Source of the DNA: Spirulina sp. SIO3F2
Lineage (GTDB): Bacteria; Cyanobacteriota; Cyanobacteriia; Cyanobacteriales; Spirulinaceae
DNA length: 35,852 nucleotides
Direction of reading: 5' to 3'
Assembly (NCBI GenBank): GCA_010672165.1
Contig: JAAHHN010000047.1
Location: 1-35,852 of the forward strand
Shown: one piece after another, positions 23,173 to 31,755 of the stretch
Position numbering within the stretch: position 1 is the first letter of the stretch
Layout: each line of letters starts with the position of its first letter
Program-made: the position numbers and the translations under genes
Notes under the pieces: model-generated
What the model was told of the DNA's origin: nothing
Database searches by the model: none
Seen by the model: the letters and a program-made list of their open reading frames with translations, nothing else

Positions 23173-25998
23173 TTGTCTTCTTCTCGACCGGCGATCGTGA
23201 CCTCATCCTCCTCAGCAAACTTCCCGACCCTCGGCCAGCCTTGGCACACCCGCACTACTGACCAATCCCTCCGCCAGCTTGCCAGCGATCCCGAACAGGG
23301 TTTAAGTCCTACAACCGTACAAACGCGACAAAACCGTTATGGTCTTAATGAGATTCAAGAGACCGCTGGGCGCAACCAATGGGAAATTTTAATTGATCAG
23401 TTCAGTAACATTATGTTGCTGATGTTGATTGCAGTGGCGATCGTCTCAGGGGTTCTGGATTTCCTCGCCCTACGCAGCGGTGAACTCGATGGGGGCATTC
23501 CGTTCAAAGATACGATCGCTATTCTCGCCATTGTGATTCTCAACGGCGTGTTGGGCTATGTACAGGAAGTCCGTGCCGAGAAGGCTCTCGCCGCTCTCAA
23601 GCAACTCTCTTCGCCTCAAGTACGTGTGCTGCGCGGCGGTCAGGTTCAGGAAGTGGAAGCGACTACATTGGTTCCGGGCGATATCGTTTTTATTGAAGCA
23701 GGCAGTCAGTTCGCTGCTGATGGAAGGTTATTAGAGGTCGCCAACCTGCAAGTGCGCGAAGCCGCGCTGACCGGAGAAGCTGCGGCAGTCATCAAAGATA
23801 CAAAGACCTTAGACCAGGAAGATACGCCCCTTGGCGATCGCCATAATCTCGTCTTTACCGGCACTGAGGTGGTACAAGGACGAGGCAAGTTTGTGGTCAC
23901 AGCCACAGGCATGGACAGCGAGTTGGGTAAGATCGCGGCTTTGCTTCAGGGCGTTGAGACTGAACCCACGCCCCTCCAACAACGGATGACCCAACTCGGT
24001 AATGTGCTGGTCACGGGCTCTCTGGTATTAGTAGCGCTGGTGGTGGTCTATGGGGTACTGCAAGCCGGAAACTTTAGTCGTCTGCGGGAACTGGTCGAGG
24101 TTTCCTTAAGTATGGCAGTGGCGGTGGTTCCGGAAGGCTTGCCCGCTGTGATTACCGTTACCCTGGCGATCGGCACTCAACGCATGGTCAAGCGCCATGC
24201 CCTGATTCGCAAATTACCTGCTGTGGAAACTCTTGGCAGCGTTAACACCATTTGCTCGGATAAAACGGGAACCTTGACCCAAAACAAAATGGTGGTGCAG
24301 GAAATCCAGAGTCTCAGCAGTCAGCTCCGGGTTACGGGGGAGGGCTATACTCCTGACGGCAAATTTTGGGAAACCGATGCCAAAGCCGTGCTGACCCGCG
24401 ATCGTCCCGAAATTCAAGCCTTACTGATGGGTGTGGCGCTTTGCAACGATGCCCTATTGCAATATGACCAAGCCAAGGAAGAGTGGCAGGTGCTTGGCGA
24501 TCCCACCGAAGGTGCATTGCTCACTGTCGCCGCCAAAGCCGGCCTCGATCCAGAACCGCTACGTAAAGAATATTCCCGTCTCGCTGAAGCCCCCTTCTCC
24601 TCGGAGCGCAAGCGTATGAGTGTGATTACCCAGGGTTCGCCCTCGGCTGACCCGTTGCTGTTTTGTAAAGGCTCGCCCGAATTGCTCTTAGCGGCTTGCA
24701 CAAACTATCAGTTTGAGGATGTCCCCCATCGGTTGACGTCTGCCAACCGAGAAGCGATCGCTGCCCAGAACGACCAGATGGCTCAGCGGGGACTCCGGGT
24801 TTTGGGTGTTGCCTATAAAGCCATCAACCCTAAACATCTCGATCAAGACCCCGCTAAACTCGAAACGGATTTAACCTGGCTCGGACTGGTGGGGATGATG
24901 GATGCGCCTCGCCCGGAAGTCGCCCAAGCTGTGCAGCAATGCCGTGCTGCCGGGATTCGACCGGTGATGATTACCGGAGATCATCAGCTCACCGCAACAG
25001 CGATCGCCCAGCAGTTGGGCATTGCCGATGAGCAAAGCCAATGCCTTACGGGAGCACAACTGAGTAAACTCTCCCAAGCCGACTTGGAACAGCAAGTGGA
25101 TCATGTCGCGGTTTACGCCCGCGTTGCCCCCGAGCATAAGCTCCGGATTGTTCAAGCCCTGCAAAAGCGGGGTAAATTTGTGGCGATGACTGGAGATGGG
25201 GTGAATGATGCCCCGGCCCTTAAGCAAGCGGATATTGGCATTGCGATGGGAATTACGGGGACAGATGTAAGCAAAGAAGCCAGCGATATGGTGTTGCTGG
25301 ATGATAACTTTGCCACGATCGTGGCGGCCACAGAGGAAGGGCGTGTGGTCTATACCAATATCCGGCGCTTTATTAAATATATTCTGGGTAGCAATGTGGG
25401 GGAGGTGATTACGATCGCGGCAGCTCCCCTCCTGGGTCTTTCGGATGTACCTTTAACGCCCTTGCAAATTCTTTGGATGAACCTCGTTACCGATGGCTTA
25501 CCCGCCCTGGCTCTGGCTGTTGAACCGGCTTCACCCAACATCATGAAACAGCCCCCCTTGAGCACCAAGGAAAGTATCTTTGCTCGCGGCTTGGGGTCAT
25601 ATATTGTCCGGATTGGCATTATCTTTGCGATCATGACGATCGCGCTGATGGTGTGGGCCTACCATGCGGGAGGGAACTATAGTGAGCATTGGCGCACGAT
25701 GGTCTTTACCACGCTTTGTTTAGCCCAGATGGGCCATGCGATCGCAGCCCGTTCCTTTAGTCGCCTGACGATTGAGATCAATCCTTTCACTAACCCCGCG
25801 CTCCTAGCGGCAGTGGTGGGCACAACATTATTGCAATTGGCGTTGGTTTATATTGAACCGCTGCGTAATTTCTTCGGTACCACAGTACTCACACCCACGG
25901 AGTTACTGATTTGCCTTGGATTTAGCTCCTTGATGTTTGTTTGGGTGGAAATGGAGAAGGTGTTTGTTCGCTTGATGGGGCGCGATCGGGCAGCGTGA
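23173..25998 (+). CDS. P-type Ca2+-transporting ATPase (type IIA, PacL-like)
   Basis: A 941-residue P2-type cation pump in the cytoplasmic or thylakoid membrane. Domains in order: cation-ATPase N domain (about 20-90), the actuator with LTGEA (E202), M4 PEGLP (E321), phosphorylation site DKTGTLT (D363), nucleotide domain with [10 protein letters not shown] and KGSPE, hinge [22 protein letters not shown], then six C-terminal helices. The ion site resembles sarcoplasmic Ca2+ pumps: E321 in M4, N741 and E744 in M5 (SNVGEV), and N770, T773 and D774 in M6 (NLVTDG), so Ca2+ is the likely cargo. No ATG fits the start; TTG at 23173, with AGGGA before it, or GTG at 23197 are the options. The canonical TGES is TGEA here. 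Confidence 0.92.
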   Translation: MSSSRPAIVTSSSSANFPTLGQPWHTRTTDQSLRQLASDPEQGLSPTTVQTRQNRYGLNEIQETAGRNQWEILIDQFSNIMLLMLIAVAIVSGVLDFLALRSGELDGGIPFKDTIAILAIVILNGVLGYVQEVRAEKALAALKQLSSPQVRVLRGGQVQEVEATTLVPGDIVFIEAGSQFAADGRLLEVANLQVREAALTGEAAAVIKDTKTLDQEDTPLGDRHNLVFTGTEVVQGRGKFVVTATGMDSELGKIAALLQGVETEPTPLQQRMTQLGNVLVTGSLVLVALVVVYGVLQAGNFSRLRELVEVSLSMAVAVVPEGLPAVITVTLAIGTQRMVKRHALIRKLPAVETLGSVNTICSDKTGTLTQNKMVVQEIQSLSSQLRVTGEGYTPDGKFWETDAKAVLTRDRPEIQALLMGVALCNDALLQYDQAKEEWQVLGDPTEGALLTVAAKAGLDPEPLRKEYSRLAEAPFSSERKRMSVITQGSPSADPLLFCKGSPELLLAACTNYQFEDVPHRLTSANREAIAAQNDQMAQRGLRVLGVAYKAINPKHLDQDPAKLETDLTWLGLVGMMDAPRPEVAQAVQQCRAAGIRPVMITGDHQLTATAIAQQLGIADEQSQCLTGAQLSKLSQADLEQQVDHVAVYARVAPEHKLRIVQALQKRGKFVAMTGDGVNDAPALKQADIGIAMGITGTDVSKEASDMVLLDDNFATIVAATEEGRVVYTNIRRFIKYILGSNVGEVITIAAAPLLGLSDVPLTPLQILWMNLVTDGLPALALAVEPASPNIMKQPPLSTKESIFARGLGSYIVRIGIIFAIMTIALMVWAYHAGGNYSEHWRTMVFTTLCLAQMGHAIAARSFSRLTIEINPFTNPALLAAVVGTTLLQLALVYIEPLRNFFGTTVLTPTELLICLGFSSLMFVWVEMEKVFVRLMGRDRAA

Positions 25999-26185
25999 TT
26001 GATAGTTAATCTGCCTTGCCAATTCACATAAACGCCGCCCAATTCTTCTTCTTGTTCTCGCTTACAGTTTAGCTACTTCTTTGGGTCACTTTTTTGCTCA
26101 GGGTCGGCTGTTCTTTCCCTTGTTCCCTCTTCTCTTCAGCTTCCTTGTCATCCCTAAAGGTGGATTTGTTGGCTGACCAAATAGC

Positions 26186-26231
26186 AGCAAAAGCCCACCA
26201 GCCGAACCGATTTGGCTGTATGGGCTTTGCT
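26186..26231. terminator. Hairpin terminator between the P-type ATPase and hupE
   Basis: AGCAAAAGCCCA (26186-26197) pairs with TGGGCTTTGCT (26221-26231) with one bulge, and an inner AGCC/GGCT helps close the loop. The plus strand continues TCTATTCTAA and the stem itself is T-rich on that side. It lies between convergent genes and could serve both. Confidence 0.6.
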
Positions 26232-26273
26232 TCTATTCTAACTACTCAGCACAGTATCTATTGAGTTCTTGAC

Positions 26274-26966
26274 TTAACCGAGAATCGCCCCAGATAAGAA
26301 GGCAAAACCGATACCACTCAACGTAAAGCCAGCAAAACGCAAAGGTAAACGGGGCTGCTCAGCAGTTTGATGACCAGCAAGCAAAACAGTCGCTAAATTA
26401 TAAACGCCGATCGCAATGCCCAGTTGAATCAAGGCAAAGCCAGCCAAGTAGGCCACCAGCGGCGTCATCTCAGCGCCAAAGATCGCCTCACCGTAGGCAA
26501 AACCATGAAAGATCCCCGCCAAGCTTGCGAGGAAGGCGATCGCCCCCATCGGCAATTTCAACTTCTGGGGCAGCGCCAGCAAAACGCCAAAGCATAATAC
26601 TGAAGCACTGATCACCAGTTCCGGGACAGGCAGATTCACCTCGCCCAAATGCACCAGCGTACCCAGAACGGTCATCAGGGTAAATGCAACGGGTATTACC
26701 CAACCCCGTTGGGCATAGAGCACCGCAATGCAACCCGCCGCGATCACAAACGCTAAATGATCAATGCCAATTACAGGATGCCCTAGCCCTGAGAGGAAGC
26801 CTGTGAGCCAATTGTCAGGGGTTGTACTACCGAAGGGATGGTGGGCAGCAGCACTGTCGGCATTGAGCAGGAGCGCGATCGCCAAACTTGCAGCTAAAAA
26901 CGGTTTCCAAGACCGTAGCGGTAAAAATAGTGGTGATGCCAAAAGATTGTGGGCAACTTGAATCAT
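26274..26966 (-). CDS. hupE: HupE/UreJ-family metal permease, probable cobalt importer
   Basis: A 230-residue membrane protein with an N-terminal signal segment (PFLAASLAIALLLNADSAAA, then HHPFG) and about six further helices. Two HupE signatures are present: GHPVIGIDHLAFV (HPxxGxDH) and GIFHGFAYGE (FHGxAxGxE); their histidines are thought to bind Ni2+ or Co2+. The frame stays open to 27062, but those 32 extra codons lie in the cobalamin riboswitch and its leader, so the ATG at 26966 is chosen. Control by a B12 riboswitch points to cobalt rather than nickel; comparative genomics has proposed the same for cyanobacterial HupE. No hydrogenase or urease genes adjoin it. Confidence 0.92.
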   Translation of the reverse strand: MIQVAHNLLASPLFLPLRSWKPFLAASLAIALLLNADSAAAHHPFGSTTPDNWLTGFLSGLGHPVIGIDHLAFVIAAGCIAVLYAQRGWVIPVAFTLMTVLGTLVHLGEVNLPVPELVISASVLCFGVLLALPQKLKLPMGAIAFLASLAGIFHGFAYGEAIFGAEMTPLVAYLAGFALIQLGIAIGVYNLATVLLAGHQTAEQPRLPLRFAGFTLSGIGFAFLSGAILG

Positions 26967-26976
26967 GAAACAATAT

Positions 26977-26995
26977 CGGCTGTACAGCGCAGCCG
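26977..26995 (-). promoter_or_regulatory. Hairpin between riboswitch and hupE start (expression-platform candidate)
   Basis: On the minus strand CGGCTG and CAGCCG form a six-base-pair stem around a seven-base loop, ending ten bases before the hupE ATG, in the region where a ribosome site would lie. It may control translation initiation in response to the aptamer. The following AUAUUGUUUC is only weakly terminator-like. Confidence 0.5.
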
Positions 26996-27015
26996 TAACG
27001 AATGTAATGTCAGTA

Positions 27016-27168
27016 TGAATCGGTGGGCATCCTGCCTTAGAGCCAATCTCATTTGAGCCCATTGCTCACAAATAAATTGCTCATCACAGTTGCGCGACAG
27101 GGCCAGATTCTCACTGGACTTTCCCCAAATTGCTTCTCGATCGCTGATCCCAATCTAGAACCGATTCA
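27016..27168 (-). ncRNA. Cobalamin riboswitch aptamer upstream of hupE
   Basis: Read on the minus strand, the 5' arm TGAATCGGT (27168-27160) pairs perfectly with the 3' arm ACCGATTCA (27024-27016) as P1. Inside are the hallmarks of the cobalamin aptamer: GGGGAAAGTCCAGTGAGAAT, then CTGTCGCGCAACTGTGA (the conserved CGCxACTGT core), and near the 3' end GGCAGGATGCCCACC, the B12-box segment. It ends about 50 bases before the hupE ATG at 26966. Known action of the class: cobalamin binding turns off downstream expression. Sequence signs are seen; ligand response is inferred from the family. Confidence 0.92.
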
Positions 27169-27260
27169 GCCCCATCAATCTATCACAGTTGTCCGATTTC
27201 TTAACTCTTTCCGTGATTTTGTAGATTCCCTGACAACTGTGCCTAACCTAAGAGTAGACC

Positions 27261-27284
27261 GCTAGAGTGCAAAAGCGCTCTAGC
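27261..27284. other. Stable hairpin in the divergent hupE / 27323 region
   Basis: GCTAGAGTGC (27261-27270) pairs with GCGCTCTAGC (27275-27284), with a single T-G wobble, across the loop AAAA. No T-run follows on either strand, so it is not a standard terminator. It lies 39 bases before the gene at 27323 and could be a 5'-leader structure of that gene or an operator. Confidence 0.55.
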
Positions 27285-27322
27285 TACTGCGTGACTGTGA
27301 ATGGGATTTTAAAGAAGGGGCC

Positions 27323-27769
27323 ATGAACGACGCATTGGGAACAATTTTTGGTTTTTTGGGAGGCACGATTGTCTCCTGTGCTGAGGGATACCGAGTCCTC
27401 GAGCACCCGAATTTTAAGCGGGTTTACCCACGGCTGTCTGAAGCCAAATGGTTTTTGGCTCTGCGTTGGTGTGAGCAACTGAGCACTCCGGCTGGCATCC
27501 TTAACCATGAAGGGCATTTAGCCTTTTACAATGCTGCATCTCTACGGGTTGGGGATGAACAGTTTGTCCCTGTTTACTATCGCACGCTGGTATTTGAACA
27601 ATGCCTGAAACGACCGTTAGGGGAAACGTTTCTCTATCCCTGCCCTTGGAATGTTGGGAAACAAACACTGCGCGTCATTGGCCTCGAAATTGATCCTCGC
27701 TTTGGTCGAATTGCTCTGGTTCAGTCCATTGGGAAGGACATTGTTCCCCGGCAAATCCCTTCCTCTTAA
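27323..27769 (+). CDS. Protein of unknown function, PAS-like segment
   Basis: A 148-residue soluble protein without a recognised family. The start MNDALGTIFGFLGGTIVSCAEGYRVLEHPNF is followed by PRLSEAKWFLALRWCEQLSTPAGILNHEGHLAFYNAASL. The segment PAGILNHEGHLAFYNAA has the rhythm of a PAS-domain entry strand, but the remaining PAS features are not convincing. The C-terminal half (TLRVIGLEIDPRFGRIALVQSI) is strand-rich. GAAGGGG lies just before the ATG as a ribosome site. The lipoprotein gene follows 49 bp downstream on the same strand and may share its transcript. Confidence 0.65.
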   Translation: MNDALGTIFGFLGGTIVSCAEGYRVLEHPNFKRVYPRLSEAKWFLALRWCEQLSTPAGILNHEGHLAFYNAASLRVGDEQFVPVYYRTLVFEQCLKRPLGETFLYPCPWNVGKQTLRVIGLEIDPRFGRIALVQSIGKDIVPRQIPSS

Positions 27770-27818
27770 GTTGTTATTTGTTGAGTTTATTTGCGCCTAA
27801 TTTCGACTTATTGCTTTT

Positions 27819-28544
27819 ATGTTGTTGAAACGAACTCCATGTCTATTTTTCTCTCCCCTTCGTGACCCAATTGGGCTAAGCCGATTGATAATCTGGGCAG
27901 GTCTGGGGATTGTGTTATTGCTGCCAGCCTGTGGTGGCGATTCGGTTCCGCCAACAGATAGCGGGTCTAATGCGGATGATGCGACTACAGCACCTGCGTT
28001 AGCTGATCCAACCGTTGATTCTCTCCCCGCAGCCCCAGAAACCACCGCCAGTCCTATTCCCCAAGTACCCCAAAGCACACCCCTGACGCCAGAAATCCGT
28101 TTAGGCTTGACCGGGTTTGGCCCGATTCAAGTGGGCATGACGATCGAACAAGCTGAAGCCGCAACCGGGATGACGTTTAAATCTGAAAGCAGCGGTGGTG
28201 AGGAATATGGTTGCGAATATTACCGCGTTGAAGCTTTTGATGGGATTGCGCTGATGGTGACGGATGGCACGATCGCCCGTGTTGAGTTGCGCAAGCCCAA
28301 CCTCGCAACAATTAGTGGGGCTAAGCTGGGCTCGACTGAAGCCCAAATTCGCAATTTATATCCGGGCCAGATCCAGGCTGAACCCCATGAATATATCCCC
28401 AACGGGAAGTATCTGCTCTATGTGCCTAAGGATGCCGACAGTCAGGACTATCGGGTCATCTTTGAGGTAGATGCTCAGGGAAATGTGGTCGCAATTCGAA
28501 GTGGTCAGTTACCGGAGGTCGGTTACATTGAGGGCTGCGTCTAA
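27819..28544 (+). CDS. Predicted lipoprotein of unknown function
   Basis: A 241-residue exported lipoprotein. A hydrophobic segment (LIIWAGLGIVLLLPAC) ends in the lipobox LPAC with C38 as the lipidated residue; the region before it is rather long and basic. Residues 39-90 are a flexible acidic/Thr/Pro-rich spacer (SVPPTDSGSNADDATT). The folded domain (about 93-241) starts IRLGLTGFGPIQVGMTIEQAEAATG, a pattern seen in cyanobacterial lipoproteins with an internal repeat: a second, similar stretch SGAKLGSTEAQIRNLYPGQI follows. It contains C133 and C240, which could form a disulphide. Its ligand is unknown. It converges on futC with only four bases between the stops. Confidence 0.8.
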   Translation: MLLKRTPCLFFSPLRDPIGLSRLIIWAGLGIVLLLPACGGDSVPPTDSGSNADDATTAPALADPTVDSLPAAPETTASPIPQVPQSTPLTPEIRLGLTGFGPIQVGMTIEQAEAATGMTFKSESSGGEEYGCEYYRVEAFDGIALMVTDGTIARVELRKPNLATISGAKLGSTEAQIRNLYPGQIQAEPHEYIPNGKYLLYVPKDADSQDYRVIFEVDAQGNVVAIRSGQLPEVGYIEGCV

Positions 28545-28548
28545 CACT

Positions 28549-29610
28549 TTAGATTACAAAACCATACAGCGATGATGCCCGCACCTCGATCGCTACCGCC
28601 ATTCCCATTTTGCCCCTCTCAGACCCTAAAGCTTGCACCTGAAGCGATTGCCCCTCTGGCAAAGCGACTGTATAAAGACGTGAGCGCCCCAAAAACTGAA
28701 CCTCTGTGATTGTCCCGATCCCATCGGGGTCAGGGTGAAGCGTGATCGCCTCAGGACGAATCATTATATCAGCCCGCTCGCCTGCGATCGCATTCGCCAG
28801 TGCAAAGTCTCCCAGCACTGTACGCCATTGCTCCCCCTGACGGTGAGCTGGCAGAAAATTCGCTTGGGTGACAAACTCCGCCACAAACCGCGATCGCGGC
28901 TGTTGATAAACTACCTCTGGGCGATCGAGTTGCTCTAGGCAGCCTTGGTTAATCACCCCCACTTGATCAGAAATTGCCAGCGCTTCCTCTTGGTCATGGG
29001 TGACAAAAATTGCCGATGTGCCTGCGGCTTTAAGAATCCGCCGCAGCTCTTGACGCAAGCGTAAGCGCACCTGCACATCCAAGTTACTCAACGGTTCATC
29101 CAGCAACACTAGAGCGGGACGAGGGGCTAATGCCCGCGCCAAGGCCACACGCTGCTGTTGCCCCCCTGAAAGCTGATAGGGATAGCGATGCCCCAAATGC
29201 TCCAAACCCACCAGATGCAGTACCATTTGCACCCGTTCATTCACAGTTGATTTTCCCTGCCGTTGCAAACCAAACCCCACATTTGCTGCCACTGTTAAAT
29301 GGGGGAACAGGGCATAGTCTTGAAACACCATCCCCACGCCCCGTTGTTCTGGGGGTAGCGATCGCCCCGGTTGGGCAACAACTTGTTGATTTAGTACGAT
29401 CGTGCCCCGGTCAGGGGTTTCAAACCCTGCGATCAATCGCAGTAGCGTAGTTTTACCACAACCGGATGGCCCCAAGAGCGTCAGAATATCCCCCTGTTGA
29501 AGCTGTAGCGATAGATTATCAATTGCTGGGGTACGACTGGTTTGAAATTGCTTCCGAATCTGACGTAACTCTAGGAGGGTCGAGGTTGACGGCGGATGCT
29601 CAATAGTCAC
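28549..29610 (-). CDS. futC: Iron(III) ABC transporter ATP-binding protein (Fut/Fbp type)
   Basis: A 353-residue ATPase that would energise uptake by the permease encoded divergently at 29799. Seen: Walker A GPSGCGKTT (47-55), the Q-loop in GMVFQDYALFPHLTVAANVGFGL, signature LSGGQQQRVALARAL, Walker B LVLLDEPLSNLD and switch histidine FVTHDQEEAL. The C-terminal part (about 240-353) is a TOBE-like regulatory domain (ADIMIRPEAITLHPD). The overall wording matches the ferric-iron FbpC/FutC group, though sulphate, thiosulphate and polyamine ATPases are close. The iron assignment rests partly on the two-domain permease next door. No periplasmic binding protein is encoded within this window. Confidence 0.85.
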   Translation of the reverse strand: MTIEHPPSTSTLLELRQIRKQFQTSRTPAIDNLSLQLQQGDILTLLGPSGCGKTTLLRLIAGFETPDRGTIVLNQQVVAQPGRSLPPEQRGVGMVFQDYALFPHLTVAANVGFGLQRQGKSTVNERVQMVLHLVGLEHLGHRYPYQLSGGQQQRVALARALAPRPALVLLDEPLSNLDVQVRLRLRQELRRILKAAGTSAIFVTHDQEEALAISDQVGVINQGCLEQLDRPEVVYQQPRSRFVAEFVTQANFLPAHRQGEQWRTVLGDFALANAIAGERADIMIRPEAITLHPDPDGIGTITEVQFLGRSRLYTVALPEGQSLQVQALGSERGKMGMAVAIEVRASSLYGFVI

Positions 29611-29723
29611 GGTTGCACTGCGAGTTCACGAGGGGGATGCCTTGAGTACCTTACACCATCTCGCTCATCCTCTGATTGCTCAGATGAAATGCCCTTGAAC
29701 CTAAAAGCAAAACGTTCAAGAAA

Positions 29724-29765
29724 GATAAAGGCTCAGTTCCGATCCCTATCGGTCAGGCTTTTATC
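29724..29765. other. Extended inverted repeat between futC and futB
   Basis: Outer arms GATAAA (29724-29729) and TTTATC (29760-29765) enclose an inner perfect stem CCGAT/ATCGG (29739-29743 and 29748-29752) with a four-base loop. It lies in the 188-bp divergent gap, 34 bases before the futB start. It could be an operator or a leader hairpin; no regulator can be named from sequence. Confidence 0.4.
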
Positions 29766-29798
29766 CTAGTATTATTGAAAAGCTTTTGCACTTAACTG

Positions 29799-31526
29799 GT
29801 GCCCTTAGCAATTGTTTCATTCAAATCTGAATTTATTTTGTCCCGTTTAACTCTCAACTCCCCTCCTCGTTGGCTTCAGTCTCTCAATCGCTTGGGTTTG
29901 GAGGATCTCTGGACTTGGGGAGTGGGTGCGATCGCCATTGTTGTTGCCACCCCGGTTTTTGCAGTTTTAGTCAATCTTGTTCAAGGCTCCAGTTCAATTT
30001 GGCAACATTTGGTCGAAACCGTCCTTGCTGATTACATTGCTCACTCTTTCATCCTCATGGTCGGTGTGGGTTTAGCGGTGCTGATCCTCGGCACCGGCAC
30101 GGCTTGGTTAGTCACCATGTGTCGTTTTCCCGGTAGCCGCATTTTGGAATGGCTACTCCTGTTGCCCCTGGCCTCCCCTGCATATCTGCTAGCTTACATT
30201 TACACTGAATTTCTGGACTATTACGGCCCGGTGCAACTGACCTTACGCCAATGGTTTGGCTGGCAGAGCGCCCAAGACTATTGGTTCCCCGACATTCGCT
30301 CGATGGGGGGCGCGATCGTGTTGTTGGCCCTGACGCTCTATCCCTACGTTTACCTCTTGGCACGCGTCGCCTTTCTGGAGCAGTCCACTCGTACCTTAGA
30401 AGCCAGTCGCTCCCTCGGGTGTAGTCCCTGGCGAGCCTTCTGGCAGGTGGCACTGCCCTTGGCGCGGCCTTCTCTTGCTGCTGGCTTGGCTCTGGCATTG
30501 ATGGAAACCCTCAATGACTTTGGCACGGTGCAGTTCTTTGGCATTACCACCTTCACAACCGGGATCTATCGCACCTGGTTGGGCATGGGTGAACGAGCCG
30601 CAGCCAGCCAGTTGGCAGCCTTATTACTGCTATTTATTGGTGTGTTGATCGCCCTAGAGCGTTGGTCACGGCGACAGGTACGCTACTACCAAAATTCGGC
30701 CCATACTCAACCGTTCCAACCCTATCAATTGAAACCCATGCAAGCGGGCGGGGCTGCGATCGCCTGTGGTTTGCCTGTAGTTCTGGGTTTTGTGCTGCCC
30801 CTGGTGCTGATTATCCAAATGACCTTAACAAACACCACGGAAAGCTTCACCGCAGAGTTTTGGGAACTGGCTCGGAATACATTACTGCTAGCAGTGTTAA
30901 CTGCAATCCTGGGTATGGTCGTGGCGCTGGTGCTGGCCTACGGGCAGCGACTGCGCCCCACCTGGAGCATGGGGCTATTTGTACGTTTGGCAGCAATGGG
31001 CTATGCCATCCCCGGCTCTGTGATCGCGGTGGGGATTTTGCTGCCGCTGGGGCAACTAGACAACTGGTTAGCCAAGGGCTTGGCTGATCAGTTTGGTCTC
31101 TCTGTCGGGCTACTGTTTAGCGGGACGATTTTTGCCCTCTTGTTTGCTTATTTGGTGCGCTTTTTAGCCCTCTCATTTAATACGGTGGAATCGAGCTTGG
31201 GCAAGATTCAACCGACGCTGGATGAAGCTTCGCGTAGTTTGGGCCAAAGTCCATTGCAAACCTTAGTAAAGGTGCATGTGCCCTTGTTACGCGGAGGGGT
31301 GATGACTGCCATGATGTTGCTGTTTGTGGATGTAATGAAAGAGTTACCCGCCACGCTAGTGATTCGGCCATTTAACTTTGAAACATTAGCCACGCAGGTC
31401 TATCGCTATGCTGCCGATGAGCGTTTGGTGGAGGCAGCGGCTCCGGCGTTGGCAATTTTGGCAGTGGGGCTAATTCCGGTGATCTTCTTGACCATGCAGG
31501 TGGCGCGATCGCGGACAGTAGCCTAA
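29799..31526 (+). CDS. futB: Iron(III) ABC transporter permease, two-domain (FutB/FbpB type)
   Basis: A 575-residue permease with two fused membrane domains of about six helices each. Each half carries the EAA loop that docks on the ATPase: TLEASRSLGCSPWRAFWQVALP (about residues 197-218) and TLDEASRSLGQSPLQTLVKVHVP (about 471-493). This doubled layout is characteristic of ferric-iron FbpB/FutB permeases. The start GTG at 29799 gives MPLAIVSFKSEFILSRLTLN; a TTG about 16 codons later is also possible. It is divergent from futC, its probable partner. The binding protein (FutA) must be elsewhere or borrowed from another system. The iron assignment is from family layout, not from a substrate site. 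Confidence 0.87.
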   Translation: MPLAIVSFKSEFILSRLTLNSPPRWLQSLNRLGLEDLWTWGVGAIAIVVATPVFAVLVNLVQGSSSIWQHLVETVLADYIAHSFILMVGVGLAVLILGTGTAWLVTMCRFPGSRILEWLLLLPLASPAYLLAYIYTEFLDYYGPVQLTLRQWFGWQSAQDYWFPDIRSMGGAIVLLALTLYPYVYLLARVAFLEQSTRTLEASRSLGCSPWRAFWQVALPLARPSLAAGLALALMETLNDFGTVQFFGITTFTTGIYRTWLGMGERAAASQLAALLLLFIGVLIALERWSRRQVRYYQNSAHTQPFQPYQLKPMQAGGAAIACGLPVVLGFVLPLVLIIQMTLTNTTESFTAEFWELARNTLLLAVLTAILGMVVALVLAYGQRLRPTWSMGLFVRLAAMGYAIPGSVIAVGILLPLGQLDNWLAKGLADQFGLSVGLLFSGTIFALLFAYLVRFLALSFNTVESSLGKIQPTLDEASRSLGQSPLQTLVKVHVPLLRGGVMTAMMLLFVDVMKELPATLVIRPFNFETLATQVYRYAADERLVEAAAPALAILAVGLIPVIFLTMQVARSRTVA

Positions 31527-31678
31527 ACAACACTAAGCTTTCAATGCTGAGTCAACGCTAAACTTGCCGCAAAAACTGAGTCGATCGCCCCCGTCAGCCG
31601 CTCAAGTTGTTCCCATGTGTAGTATTTAAAGTTTTTGGTAAACGTTGGTTGAGGAAGAAAACTTAACATTCAATCCAA

Positions 31679-31706
31679 CGATAGCTACTATCGATAAAAT
31701 CGATAG
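31679..31706. promoter_or_regulatory. Three-half-site palindrome upstream of the LysR gene, operator candidate (copy A)
   Basis: Half-sites CGATAG (31679-31684), CTATCGAT (31688-31695) and ATCGATAG (31699-31706) with three-base spacers, so that each neighbouring pair is a perfect inverted repeat. It is 49 bases upstream of the LysR ATG at 31756. The inverted form of this 28-base block recurs at 33177 with 24 of 28 identical bases. Confidence 0.75.
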
Positions 31707-31755
31707 ATACCCTGGCTCAAATGCCCGATTATAGCCAAAAGTGCCCCGAGGCATT

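Noticed and set aside
23173-23196. Definite start codon for the P-type ATPase
   Set aside because: Both TTG at 23173 and GTG at 23197 are plausible, and no ATG fits; the longer form is listed without claiming certainty.
26967-27062. N-terminal extension of hupE by 32 codons
   Set aside because: These codons lie in the 3' part of the cobalamin riboswitch and its expression platform; the signal peptide-like start follows the ATG at 26966.
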